A stretch of DNA of 64,000 nt from Micromonospora sp. C31 (GTDB lineage: Bacteria > Actinomycetota > Actinomycetes > Mycobacteriales > Micromonosporaceae), in contig NZ_JAGPXN010000015.1 of assembly GCF_018070575.1 (NCBI RefSeq), positions 62,001-126,000 on the forward strand, in the 5' to 3' direction. The notes under the pieces are model-generated. The model was not told where the DNA came from and did not search any database. It worked only from the letters and a program-made list of their open reading frames with translations. Below, piece after piece: positions 32,162 through 41,300 of this stretch (positions are counted from its first letter, which is position 1; each line of letters begins with the position of its first letter). A program made the translations under genes and the position numbers.

Positions 32162-32563
32162 ATGTGGGCGGACGAAGCCGCGCTGGACGAGGCGACCCGC
32201 CGGCTCGACGGCTGGGAAGCGTCTGTCGCGAACCGGGCCGCCCGCGCCAGGGAGCTGGCCTCGCAGGTGCAGGCGCTGCGGGGCACGGCGTCCAGCCCCG
32301 ATCGGACGACCGAGGTCACCGTCGACTCGTCGGGCCTGCTGGTCGACCTGCGGCTGGACGAACGCACCCGACAACACTCCGCGGCGCACACCGCCCGGCA
32401 GATCCTGGCGACCACCCGGGCCGCGCACGCCGACCTCCTGAGCCGGATCACCGAGGCGACCACGGGCATCCTCGGCGCCGAGGATCCGACAGCGGCGGCG
32501 CTGGTCGAGTCGTACCGCCGCCGGCTGGATCCCGACCGGGACACACCGGATGCCCGGCGATGA
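32162..32563 (+). CDS. YbaB/EbfC-like protein of a type VII secretion cassette
   Basis: The 133-aa protein has the YbaB/EbfC layout: an N-terminal helix (DEATRRLDGWEASVANRAARARELASQV), a central hairpin (TTEVTVDSSGLLVDLRL) and a second helix that includes HTARQILATTRAAHADLL. Members near WXG100-like genes are thought to accompany ESX/type VII substrates. GGGGAGGG precedes ATG 32162; the in-frame ATG at 32141 lacks a site. It overlaps the next gene by 14 bases, starting a run of YbaB-like, WXG-like, toxin and immunity genes. Confidence 0.75.
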   Translation: MWADEAALDEATRRLDGWEASVANRAARARELASQVQALRGTASSPDRTTEVTVDSSGLLVDLRLDERTRQHSAAHTARQILATTRAAHADLLSRITEATTGILGAEDPTAAALVESYRRRLDPDRDTPDARR

Positions 32564-32870
32564 CGGCATCCAGGTCGACCCCGACGACCTGACCCGCCAC
32601 GCCGCACGCCTCGACCGCCGCGCCGAGGGTCTCGACACCGCCCGACAGGCCGGCCAGCACGTCCGGTTGGGCACCGAGGCCTACGGGCAGCTCTGCGCGG
32701 TCATGCCGATGCTGCTCGACGGCCTCCAGCAGACCCTGGTCCAGGGCATCGACACCGCGGCCATCTCGGTGCGCGACACGGCCGACAGACTGCGGACCGG
32801 CGCCGACCGCTACCGTGCCTCCGACGCCCGCGCCGAGCAGTCGCTGCAACGGATACGGGACGACCGGTGA
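32550..32870 (+). CDS. WXG100/EspC-like type VII secretion partner
   Basis: The 106-aa, all-helical protein begins with IQVDPDDLTRHAARLDRRAEGLD and ends with IDTAAISVRDTADRLRTGADRYRASDARAEQSLQRI. This is the arrangement of ESX-1 EspC-like (DUF2580/type VII secretion target) proteins, which pair with a larger substrate to form a secretion-competent helical bundle. It is coupled to both neighbours: it overlaps the YbaB-like gene and shares GTGA with the toxin start at 32867. No WXG motif is present, as is common in this subgroup. Confidence 0.75.
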   Translation: MPGDDGIQVDPDDLTRHAARLDRRAEGLDTARQAGQHVRLGTEAYGQLCAVMPMLLDGLQQTLVQGIDTAAISVRDTADRLRTGADRYRASDARAEQSLQRIRDDR

Positions 32871-34012
32871 CCAGCAACCCGCTCGTCGCCACGGCCGCCG
32901 AGACCCCGCCCAGCGCCTGGGCCGGCATCTGGATCTGCGAGGACATCGAGCTCATCGCCCAGGGCGTCCGCAACGGCAGCTGGATCGACGGCACCCTCGG
33001 CGTGGTCAGCGCCGGCCTGGACGCCCTCGCCTTCGTCTCCGACCCGGTCGGCGCGCTGCTCCAGTACGGCATCGCCTGGCTGATCGAGCACGTCAAGCCG
33101 CTCAGCGAGGCACTGGACTGGCTCGCGGGCGACCCGGCGCAGATCACCGCCCACGCCCAGACCTGGCGCAACGTCGCCGCGTCGCTGCGCAGGGAGGCCG
33201 CCGACCTGGCCGCCGCCGTCCGCACCGACGTCGCAGGCTGGGGTGGCGGCGCCGGCCCCGCCTACCGGTCCTGGGCCGCCGAGCAGCAGCAGGCCATCGG
33301 TGGGCTGGCCCAGGGCGCCGACACCCTCGCCGCCATCACCGAGGGAGCCGCCGGCCTGGTCGCCGCCGTCCGGCTGCTGGTCCGCGACGCCATCGCCACC
33401 TGCGTCTCCCGGCTCATCGTGTACGCCGGCGAACTGGTCGTCACCGGCGGCCTCGCCGCGCCGCTGGTGGTGGAGCAGGTGACGACGTTGGTGGCGTCGT
33501 GGGCGGCGCGGATCGCGCGGCTGCTACGAGGGCTGCTGGCGAGCCTGCGGCGGCTGATGCCGGAGATCAGGCGGCTCGGCGACCTGATCGAGAAGCTGAA
33601 GCAGGCGCTGGGGCGGTTGAGCACAGGCAATGGTCCGCCAGGTCCCCGAGGTGGCCGCAACCAGAGGCAGGAGCTGCTGGCCGAACTGAGCCAGCAGGGC
33701 GTGAAGCACAATCCGGAGGAGATAGTCGCCATCGGCCGAGATCCGAACGGGCGGATCGTCTTCCTGGAGACGGGAAACGGGCGTGCTGGCCTTACCCACA
33801 TCCTGCACCACGCCGACGATTTCGCGAAAGCCGGCGTACCGGAGGAGAAGGTGCCGAATCTCGTGTTCGCCGCTGTCACCGAGGGGAAAGTGGTCGGGAT
33901 GCAACGGACGCGCCCGATCTACGAGGTGATGTTCGAAGGTATGGTGCACAAGGTCGCCGTCTCTGTCGGCAACAACGGATTCATCGTGGGGGCGAACCCA
34001 GTTGGACGCTAG
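32867..34012 (+). CDS. Type VII secretion polymorphic toxin with C-terminal nuclease-like domain
   Basis: The 381-aa protein has an N-terminal delivery region. It comprises hydrophobic helices and a WXG-like helical pair (about 80-150, with DVAGWGGGAGPAYRSW) followed by further helices. Residues 250-265 form a Gly/Pro/Arg-rich hinge. The last 115 residues form a compact module (EEIVAIGRDPNGRIVFLETG, GLTHILHHADDF, RPIYEVMFEG, NNGFIVGANP). The HIxxH core and strand pattern resemble BECR-fold (barnase/EndoU/colicin/RelE-like) RNase toxins; this is inferred from shape. GC falls in the C-terminal module, as expected for swapped toxin tips. The immunity candidate follows at once. Confidence 0.78.
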   Translation: MTSNPLVATAAETPPSAWAGIWICEDIELIAQGVRNGSWIDGTLGVVSAGLDALAFVSDPVGALLQYGIAWLIEHVKPLSEALDWLAGDPAQITAHAQTWRNVAASLRREAADLAAAVRTDVAGWGGGAGPAYRSWAAEQQQAIGGLAQGADTLAAITEGAAGLVAAVRLLVRDAIATCVSRLIVYAGELVVTGGLAAPLVVEQVTTLVASWAARIARLLRGLLASLRRLMPEIRRLGDLIEKLKQALGRLSTGNGPPGPRGGRNQRQELLAELSQQGVKHNPEEIVAIGRDPNGRIVFLETGNGRAGLTHILHHADDFAKAGVPEEKVPNLVFAAVTEGKVVGMQRTRPIYEVMFEGMVHKVAVSVGNNGFIVGANPVGR

Positions 34013-34019
34013 TTCGACC

Positions 34020-34334
34020 GTGCGTGTGATGGCGGATTACGAGTGTTACCCGACGTGGCTGACTGGATCCGCCGGCGTCGACAACGTCGATCCCGCCGAG
34101 CTGTCGATCTCGGATGGACTGGCGTCGGCGCTGTTGCAATGGGCACAGACATACGACGGCACGTTGGATCGGGATGATCCAGCCTCGTCCGGATTCCCGG
34201 ACGCAGGCCAGGAGGCGGACTTCTACGCCGCCGGGCACGAGCTGGCCCGGCGTCTCGCCGCCGAACTCTCAGGTAGGTGCCCCGTCGAGTACTTCGACGG
34301 GCGGACCGGCCGCCTGGTTTCCGCTGGCATGTAG
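34020..34334 (+). CDS. Candidate immunity protein for the upstream toxin
   Basis: The 104-aa acidic protein (ADYECYPTWL, DNVDPAELSIS, FYAAGHELARRLAAEL) starts only 7 bases after the toxin stop and reads in the same direction. Its small size, acidity and position after a polymorphic toxin are the usual signs of an immunity gene. I recognise no named family. GTG 34020 and ATG 34029 are both possible starts; a TTG at 34002 overlaps the toxin gene. The function is inferred from position alone. Confidence 0.6.
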   Translation: MRVMADYECYPTWLTGSAGVDNVDPAELSISDGLASALLQWAQTYDGTLDRDDPASSGFPDAGQEADFYAAGHELARRLAAELSGRCPVEYFDGRTGRLVSAGM

Positions 34335-34370
34335 GGCGGACGAGCAGTCGCAGCCAGCGCTCGTCCGCCC

Positions 34371-34622
34371 TCACCGACGCAGGCGGCGGGAGCACTCGCC
34401 GTCGTGGCCGTCGCGGAGCACGCAGCGCCGGCCGCCGGGCAGCCGCACATCGCAGAAGACCCGATACCGGAGGAACTGCCGGTCCTCCTCGGAGACGGTG
34501 ATCTCCCCCGGATCGGTCCTCGGCAGCACAGACATCCAACGGCCGACGACCCGGGCCAAGCGCTGCGCGGCGGGCAGGTCGGCGGCGACGACCGGCAGGT
34601 GGATCACGTACCGTCGGGTCAT
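34371..34622 (-). CDS. Small hypothetical protein downstream of a DivIVA-domain gene
   Basis: The 83-aa product (TRRYVIHLPVVAADLPAAQRLARVVGRWM, then RCVLRDGHDGECSRR) is of a type found next to DivIVA-domain genes in actinomycetes. It has a Cys/His-containing tail and no known role. Its ATG at 34622 overlaps the TGA of the DivIVA-domain gene by 4 bases, so the two are coupled. Confidence 0.7.
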   Translation of the reverse strand: MTRRYVIHLPVVAADLPAAQRLARVVGRWMSVLPRTDPGEITVSEEDRQFLRYRVFCDVRLPGGRRCVLRDGHDGECSRRLRR

Positions 34623-34921
34623 CGGACCCGGTCCCGCTCGGTGCCGGCCTGGTCGGACTGCCAGGTACGCAGCGCCAGCTTGATCCGCGCGGTCTCCCTG
34701 CGACTCGTGGCCAGGGCGTCGTTCAGCTCGGCCATGTCGATGGCGACCCGGTCGAGGAAGGCGTAGACGTCGTCGGGATCCAGGCCGCGGCGTCCGACCC
34801 GGGTCAGCGGAAAGCGGCGCTCGCGCACCTGCCACGGCAACAGGCTGAGGTACGCGCGAGAGCGGTAGGTCGTGCCGCCGCTCTCCGGAAACGGCCTCTG
34901 ATTGCGAATGCTCAACTCCAT
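34619..34921 (-). CDS. DivIVA domain-containing small protein
   Basis: The 100-aa protein has the DivIVA-domain signature RRGLDPDDVYAFLDRVAIDMAELND at about 48-72. A basic helix (SRRETARIKLALRTW) follows. It is much shorter than true DivIVA/Wag31 and lacks the long coiled coil and the membrane-binding loop context, so it is unlikely to organise polar growth. ATG 34921 is preceded by GGAAGG. It forms a two-gene unit with the small gene at 34371-34622. Its function is unknown. Confidence 0.75.
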   Translation of the reverse strand: MELSIRNQRPFPESGGTTYRSRAYLSLLPWQVRERRFPLTRVGRRGLDPDDVYAFLDRVAIDMAELNDALATSRRETARIKLALRTWQSDQAGTERDRVR

Positions 34922-35049
34922 CTGCCTTCCTGTCCGTGGAAGGGGTGGGCCCACCCGTCCTCCCCGCACGAGCGGACCCACCCCGCCCGAACACCGCAGC
35001 TTCCTTCAGCGGTACGGCATCCGGGCTGCTCAGCGAGGGTGTGGCCGGA

Positions 35050-35091
35050 AGCACGGCGGCCGGTTCGGGGGAATGTCCCGGCCGCCGTGCT
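35050..35091 (-). terminator. Perfect 14-bp hairpin after the kinase gene
   Basis: AGCACGGCGGCCGG (35050-35063) pairs perfectly with CCGGCCGCCGTGCT (35078-35091) across a 14-base loop. It lies about 160 bases beyond the kinase stop on the minus strand and before the DivIVA-domain unit. It therefore likely ends transcription of the kinase and helicase block. Confidence 0.65.
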
Positions 35092-35251
35092 GTCGTCATC
35101 CTGTGACGCCCGGCAGCGCGTGCGCAACGTCTGGCGACGCGATTGCGCCGAGTCGAACCGAATTTCTCCTGTGGACCGCTGAGCAGTTACAGGAACGGGT
35201 CGCACCGTGTTGCGGAATGGAATCCGACGTGGCGGCGACTGGTTTCGTGAG

Positions 35252-36112
35252 TCACTCTCCGAGCCGCTTCTCTCCGGCGATCACGAAGGGCGCCAGGAGC
35301 TGCTCGACCTCGACGGCCGACGCCGGCCGTTCCGTGGGCTCCTTGGCGAGGAGACAGAACAGGAGATGGGCCAGGTCGTCCGGCACGTCCGTCCGGTGCT
35401 CGGTGACGATCGGGATCGGCGAGTGCAGGTGTCGGCGCAGCATGTCGGGAGCATTCGTGGCCTGGTACGGCGGTCTCCCGGCAAGCATCTCGAAGAGGGT
35501 GCAGCCCAGTGCGTAGAGGTCGGCGGGCGGTCCGACGGGATCGCCCGCGGCCTGCTCAGGGGCGAGGTAGGCGGGCGTGCCGAGGGTGCGGCCGGTGGCG
35601 GTGAGGCGGGAGGTCTCGGCCGTGCCGAGTAGCGCGGCCACGCCGAAGTCCAGGACCTTCACCACGCCTGACGGCGCGATCATGACGTTCTGGGGTTTCA
35701 GGTCGCGGTGCACGAGGGACGCGGTGTGGGCGGCCGAGAGCACGGAACAGATCTGCGCGGCGATCGACGCCGCCTCGGCCACGGGCAGGTGCCCCTGTTC
35801 GGCGATGTGGTCGGCGAGGACGATCCCACGGATCAGCTGCATGACGAGGTAGAGATCCTCGCCGTGCTCACCGAGGTCGTGCACGGCGGGCACGCCGGGA
35901 TGTTCGAGGCGGGCCGTCGCTCTCGCCTCGCGCCGGAACCGCTTGACGGCAATCTCCCGCTCGTCCTGCGGCACCTCCAGCTTCCGGAGGAACTTGACGG
36001 CCACCGGCCGGTCGAGCCGCTCGTCGAGACCGGCCCAGACCTCACCCATCCCGCCGCGCCCGATCGGGCAGGTCAGCACGTAGCGGCCCCCGATGTGCTC
36101 CCCCACCTGCAC
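35252..36112 (-). CDS. Soluble Hanks-type Ser/Thr protein kinase
   Basis: The 286-aa protein is a bare kinase domain with all key motifs: the Gly loop GRGGMGEVW (about 19-27), VAVKFL (catalytic Lys at about 40), HRDLKPQN, DFG and GTPAYLAPEQ. It ends right after the domain, with no membrane helix and no PASTA or other sensor. A cytoplasmic activator or partner protein must therefore control it. GTG 36112 is the start. The gene follows the UvrD-like helicase stop by 52 bases on the same strand, so it may belong to the defence operon, where kinases such as Stk2 or PglW have precedents. Confidence 0.88.
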   Translation of the reverse strand: MQVGEHIGGRYVLTCPIGRGGMGEVWAGLDERLDRPVAVKFLRKLEVPQDEREIAVKRFRREARATARLEHPGVPAVHDLGEHGEDLYLVMQLIRGIVLADHIAEQGHLPVAEAASIAAQICSVLSAAHTASLVHRDLKPQNVMIAPSGVVKVLDFGVAALLGTAETSRLTATGRTLGTPAYLAPEQAAGDPVGPPADLYALGCTLFEMLAGRPPYQATNAPDMLRRHLHSPIPIVTEHRTDVPDDLAHLLFCLLAKEPTERPASAVEVEQLLAPFVIAGEKRLGE

Positions 36113-36164
36113 GAACGCCTCCCCGCAGACATCTGGTCCGTCCCCCGTCCCGCAGCGCCGACGG

Positions 36165-38348
36165 TCACGTCAGTCGTCGCTGTACCAGCCGGCTGGTGAG
36201 GAACGGGCTGGGCGTACCGTGCCAGAACACCGCCAGTTCGTCGCGAGGACGGGTGGCGGCGACGAAGAGCAGCGAACGGTCCCGCTGGCGCTCACGCTGG
36301 TACCGCTTCGGGTCGGTGTCCCGGTACCGGCTGATCATCTGCCGGGGCACGAGGCCGTCACTGACACCGGCAATGATCATCCGCTGGTATTCGAGCCCCT
36401 TGAACCGGTGCATGGTGCCGACGTGGACGCCGTCGCTCCGCTTCGGGCCGTCGGGGCCGATCTCCACCGCAAGCACCCCGTCCGCCTCCAGCCGGCTGAT
36501 GACGTCCGCAGCGAATTCCCTCGTCGGCACGCAGATCGCCACGGAGCCGTCGGTCGGGCCACCCCAGTCGCGCAGTTGCTCGGCGATGAGGTCCCGTTCC
36601 TGCGACCAGGTCGGTGCGCCCCGGAAGACCGGAGGTGCTCCGCGCAGCAGCGACCGGTAGCCGGCCAGGTCCTCCTCCCCGCCGTCCAGGTCGTCGTACA
36701 CCTCGCCCGTCATGATCTGAAGGGCGTCGGCCAGGATCTGCCGGGTGGTGCGGTAGCTCAGGGTCAGCCGGGACGAGCGGCCGCGGATGTTGACGCCCAG
36801 GCTGCTCAGCGTGACGTGGTTGTCGTAGATCCGCTGGTGGGTGTCGCCGGTGAGGAACATGTCGTCCGGGCCGGGCGCGACCATGGCGCGCAGCATCTTC
36901 CAGTGCGCGGCACCGAGGTCCTGCGCCTCGTCGACGACGACGTGCCGGTATCGCGGCCGGTGGAATCCGCCGGAGGATTCGCCGCCGGGGGCGCTGTCGC
37001 CGGACGCGGCCCGGTCCATCTCGAGGCGGGCCGCCCGCTGGGCCACCTGGTGCCAGGTCCAGACCCCCTGTCCCTCGAGCCAGGTGGTGAAGCGCTCGGT
37101 CAGCTGCCAGATCTGGTCGCGTTCGACCCGGGTGAGGCTGCGACCGCGGTTGGGGCGGCGGGCCTTGAAGTAGTCGGTGCGCGAGTTGAGCACCTGGCCG
37201 AGAATCACCTGGGTCCACTCGGCGGCAAGGAACTCCGCGTCCCAGCCGGACGCTCCGGTCTCGATCAGGAACTCGCTCCACAGGTCGGCGACCCGGTTGT
37301 CGTCGACGACCCGCCGGCTGCCACCCGCCTTCGCCTCGGCCACCACCCGGCTGGCCAGCCGGTCGATGTTGACGATGTCGACCCGGGCCACCAGCTCCTG
37401 CCCGCCGAGGGCGAGCAGTCGGGTGCGCAGGTCGGCGGCGAGGTTGCGGTTGAAGGTGGTGAGCAGGACCGGCCGGTCCGTACCGGGCGGCAACTGCCGG
37501 GCGAGGTGCGCCACCCGGTGCAGCGCGACGATGGTCTTGCCGGTGCCGGGCCCGCCACCGACGCGGGCCGGGCCCTTGTACTGCTTCTCCACCAGCTTGC
37601 GCTGCGTGGGATGCAGGAAGATCTGCCACCGCTCGAAGGCCTCGCCGATGATCGCCTGCAACGCCTCGTCGTCCGAGGTGACCTGCGTGGCAGGGCGTTG
37701 CACCGCCGCCTCGAAGTCGTCCGGGTCGACCGGGTCGTCGGCGCGTACCGGGTCGGTGACCTGCCTGAGCACCTCGTCGTGGGGCGTGCCGTCGAAGAGG
37801 GCGAAGAGCACGTCGGTGGTGAGCTGGGGTGCCCGGTCGAGCAGCTCCAGCAGCTCGGTCTCGCCGGTAAGTTCGCGGATCTGCGGCAGCAGCGGCTCGG
37901 AGACGCCCAACTCCAGTAGCTGCGCGTCGGTGTAGGTGTCGAAGAGCGGCTTCCGAGTGGGCTCCGGCTCGGTCTCGGGGGGCACGACCCGGCCGACGAT
38001 GCTGTCGCCGACCGGCGCCAGGTCGACGACCTCGATGCCGCCGGTGACCCGGTTGATCCGGTACGCGTAGCGCGACAGGTCGTCGTACACCTCGCTCCGG
38101 TGCTTGACCGCGACGAGCAGGTAGTCGCGGTCGGCGATGTGCAGGAGCAGCGCGCGGTAGTCCCTGTTGACGCGGGCGGACATCAGCCGGGAGTCGCCGT
38201 TGAGCGCCTTGAGGCTGAGGCCGGGGTTCTCCGGGTTGTGCCGGAACTTGTGCATGAACTCGTAGACCGCGCCGATGTCGGCGCGGGTGAGCTTCATGAC
38301 CTCCTTGTCGGCGCGGGCCAGTATCCTCAGCGTGGCTCCGGTGTTCAT
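36165..38348 (-). CDS. UvrD/Rep-type (SF1) helicase with N-terminal RelE-like domain
   Basis: The 727-aa protein joins two modules. Residues 1-100 (KLTRADIGAVYEFMHKFRHNPENPGLSLKAL, RDYRALLLHI, YLLVAVKHRSEVYDDL) match the RelE/ParE toxin-like fold. From about 240 onward is an SF1 helicase: Walker A GGGPGTGKT near 262-272, VDEAQDL near 474, LSYRTTRQI, TMHRFKGLEY (motif V area) and SLLFVAATRPRDEL (motif VI). Its ATG overlaps the TGA of the giant DUF1998 helicase by 4 bases, so they act together. UvrD-like proteins recur in defence operons such as Gabija. The RelE-like part may contact the ribosome or RNA, or simply be a binding module; this is untested. Confidence 0.85.
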   Translation of the reverse strand: MNTGATLRILARADKEVMKLTRADIGAVYEFMHKFRHNPENPGLSLKALNGDSRLMSARVNRDYRALLLHIADRDYLLVAVKHRSEVYDDLSRYAYRINRVTGGIEVVDLAPVGDSIVGRVVPPETEPEPTRKPLFDTYTDAQLLELGVSEPLLPQIRELTGETELLELLDRAPQLTTDVLFALFDGTPHDEVLRQVTDPVRADDPVDPDDFEAAVQRPATQVTSDDEALQAIIGEAFERWQIFLHPTQRKLVEKQYKGPARVGGGPGTGKTIVALHRVAHLARQLPPGTDRPVLLTTFNRNLAADLRTRLLALGGQELVARVDIVNIDRLASRVVAEAKAGGSRRVVDDNRVADLWSEFLIETGASGWDAEFLAAEWTQVILGQVLNSRTDYFKARRPNRGRSLTRVERDQIWQLTERFTTWLEGQGVWTWHQVAQRAARLEMDRAASGDSAPGGESSGGFHRPRYRHVVVDEAQDLGAAHWKMLRAMVAPGPDDMFLTGDTHQRIYDNHVTLSSLGVNIRGRSSRLTLSYRTTRQILADALQIMTGEVYDDLDGGEEDLAGYRSLLRGAPPVFRGAPTWSQERDLIAEQLRDWGGPTDGSVAICVPTREFAADVISRLEADGVLAVEIGPDGPKRSDGVHVGTMHRFKGLEYQRMIIAGVSDGLVPRQMISRYRDTDPKRYQRERQRDRSLLFVAATRPRDELAVFWHGTPSPFLTSRLVQRRLT

Positions 38349-41300
38349 CGGCTCTCTCCCCCGTTCGCGGCAAGCTGCGCCGCCAACTCCTCGACCGACC
38401 ACTCCCGCGCGGTCCGTGCGTGCCAGCCCGCCTCGGCGTACGCCCGGTCCCGGTCTGCCGCCTCCGGGTCGCCGGGCGGGCCGGTGAGCACGACGGCGAT
38501 CCGCCGGTCGGGCCAGGCGAGCTCGGCGGGCCACGCCTGGTCCCCCAGTTCGTAGCCGACGATCGGCGCGGGAAGGTTCTGCTGCGCGAGCTGCCGCACG
38601 AGGAGTTCCAGCGTGCTCTCGTCGCGGTCCAGGTACTGCACGACCTCGCGCCAGGGCGACTCGTCGTCGACCGGGTCGGGTCGGGTCGCTGCCGGCTGGG
38701 ACGCGACGCCGAGCCAGGTGGCGGTCTCCTCGTCCAGCGGCAGGGCACGCCGCGTCAGCGCCAGTCCGGTGCCTTCGGTGACCGCCATGGAGGCCGGGTC
38801 GAAGGCGTCCAGGGCGGAGAGCGCGAGCTGGCCGGCGTCGCCGCCGCCGTTGGTGAGGAACTGGATCACGTTGCCCCAGGTCAGCCACGCGGCCCAGCGC
38901 TTCCGGTGCGCCTCGCCGGCGACGGCGGCGGGCAGGTCGTCGATGACGGTGAGCGCCGAGAAGGTCGGCAACGGCCTGCTGCGCCCGTCGACGACGACGG
39001 TCAGCGGGCAGTCCGCGTTGTCCCGGGACCGGGCGACCATGATGTGGCGTGCCGTGGTCGCCGGCATCGGCTCTGCCCGCAACGCGGCCAGCAGCCGCTG
39101 CGACACACCACCGGAGTCGGTGCCGCTGTTCGCTTCGGCCTGCTTGAGCATGCCCCAGACGGTCGCTTCGGCCCGCCGTTGCCAGCGGGTCAGGTCCGGG
39201 TCGGCGAGAAAGCGCATCAGCTGGTCGACGGGGTTGGCCCAGACCGTGTCCTCGAGTTCGTCCGGGTCCGCACCGGGCAGGAACCTGCGGTAGTTCTCCC
39301 GGGCCGCCTGCCTGCAGACGCCGCCATAGGGCATCCACCGGCCACTTTCCTCCGCGTTCCCCCAGGTCTTGACGTCGTCCCAGGTGGCGGCGAAGACCAG
39401 GTAGCCGTGCGCGCGCAGCCGGGCCCGCTTCTCGGCGTCGTCGGCGAGCCGGTTGTGCCGGGGGGTCGCGTGGTACTTGAACCCGTCCAGGTAGACCGCC
39501 ACCTCGGGCGACGGTGCGTCGAGGCGGGTGAAGTGCACGTCGGGCCGCGTACCCCGGACGGTGTTCTGGAGCTTCATCTGCCAGTGGGTGAGTTTCTGCC
39601 CGCCGTCGCTGATGAAGCGCAGGTCGGCGATCCGGGCACCGTCGTGATCCCGACGCCGTTCGATGCGCAGCCCGGATCCCGGGATCTCACCGAGGGCCAG
39701 CAGCTTGGTCAGGAACTGCAACTCCAGCTCGCTCTCCACCTGGTGGATCAGCGAGATCTCGTCGGTACGGGTGCCTTCCTGGACGTCCCAGGTGTCGAGG
39801 AGCCTGTCCAGCATGCCCAGTGCCTCGTCGCGGCTCATCAGGGCGAAGTGTTCGTTGCGGGCATGGCGCAGGAGGCACCGGTGACACACCGGCTTCGCCT
39901 CGTGCCGGCAGTCGCAGTCGGCGATGCGCTGCCGGGCCAGTTCCAGGACGGTACGGAACTCGTCCGACCTGGCAAGACGGTGGAGGTATCCCGTGCCCTG
40001 CGGCTGGGTGTCGTAGACGACCACGAAGTTGCGGGTGCCGTCGCTCTGCCCGTCCGGCATGGTGGCGGCGACGGTCTGGAGGTGGGCGGGCTCGCCGCCG
40101 TACTTCGCGGCGATGCCGAGCCGGATGGCGGCGGCGAAGGACTGTAGCCGCTCCTGCACCAGGGCGGTCGCGGCGGGGATCAGGATGCGCAGCGCCTCGG
40201 TCTCCAACTCGTGGGCCAGGATCAGCTCCACATGGGTGTCCGGCGTGGCCGCCGAGCGCCGGTACGCACACCAGGGCCGGTGGTGCTCGGCACCCGGCCC
40301 GACGGTCGCGCCGGAGGCCTGGGCGGCGAGTTGCTGGCTGTCCGTCGGCAGACCGTCGACGGTGGTGCCGCCGCACGAGGTGCAGGTGTGGAACCGGTTG
40401 ATCCGCACCTCTTCGCCGGCGAACAGGTCGGCGGCCCGGTCGTAGCGCTGCGCGCCGAGGTTGAAGTGGCGGATCATGGCGTGCCGGCTGTAGTCCACGC
40501 CGAAGGTGTCGCGGGCGTGCCGCCAGGACGACTCGACCTTGGCCGGGTCGATGTCGACCGCGGTGGTGGTGGCGTAGAAGCGGCGGGTCCGGTCGTCGCT
40601 GTCGTCGCGGATCCGCGCGTCGTCGCGCTTGTCGCGGCTGTACACGCGGGTCGGCTGGAGCACCTGGAACAGCCGGCCGTGGTCGGCGATGCCCCGATCC
40701 TCGCAGCGCGGGCAGGCGCTGGTGTCCTCCTTGGCGAGGTGGGTACGGACGTAACCGCACTGGGCGCAGACCCGCCACTGCTCGTACGCGGGCCGGTCGA
40801 CCGGGCCGACGTCGAGCCCGGAGATCTCGTGCTGGTAGCCGCGGACGTAGTAGCTGTTGCCGGGGGCGATCTCGGTCAGGGCCTGCCGGGCGGGGCGGGC
40901 GTATTCCCGCAGCTCGCTGTGGAAGCGGCGGTCCCCGTCGCGCTGCTCCTCCCAGGTGAGGGTGGCTTCCAGGTCGGTGCGGGTGTCGATGAGCGCGTAG
41001 TTGGGCAGCAGGCCGAATTCGACCAGGGTGCTGTGCGCGGCGGCCCCACCGATGTCCCGCAGCCGCCGGCGGACGGCACCCTCCTCCGCCTTGAGCATCC
41101 TGATCTCGCGAGCGTGGTCCGGGTCGCTGGCCACCAGGGTGCCGCGCGCCGTCGCGATCTCCTGTAGCCGGCGCCGCAGGTCGGACAGGCGGGCCTCCCA
41201 TGCCTCGCCGGTCTCCTTGGCCCGGTGCACGACCCCGTCGGCCGCGAACTGCCGCAGCTGCTCGGCGGCCTCCGGCAGGACGCTGTCGCCGAAGAGCGCC

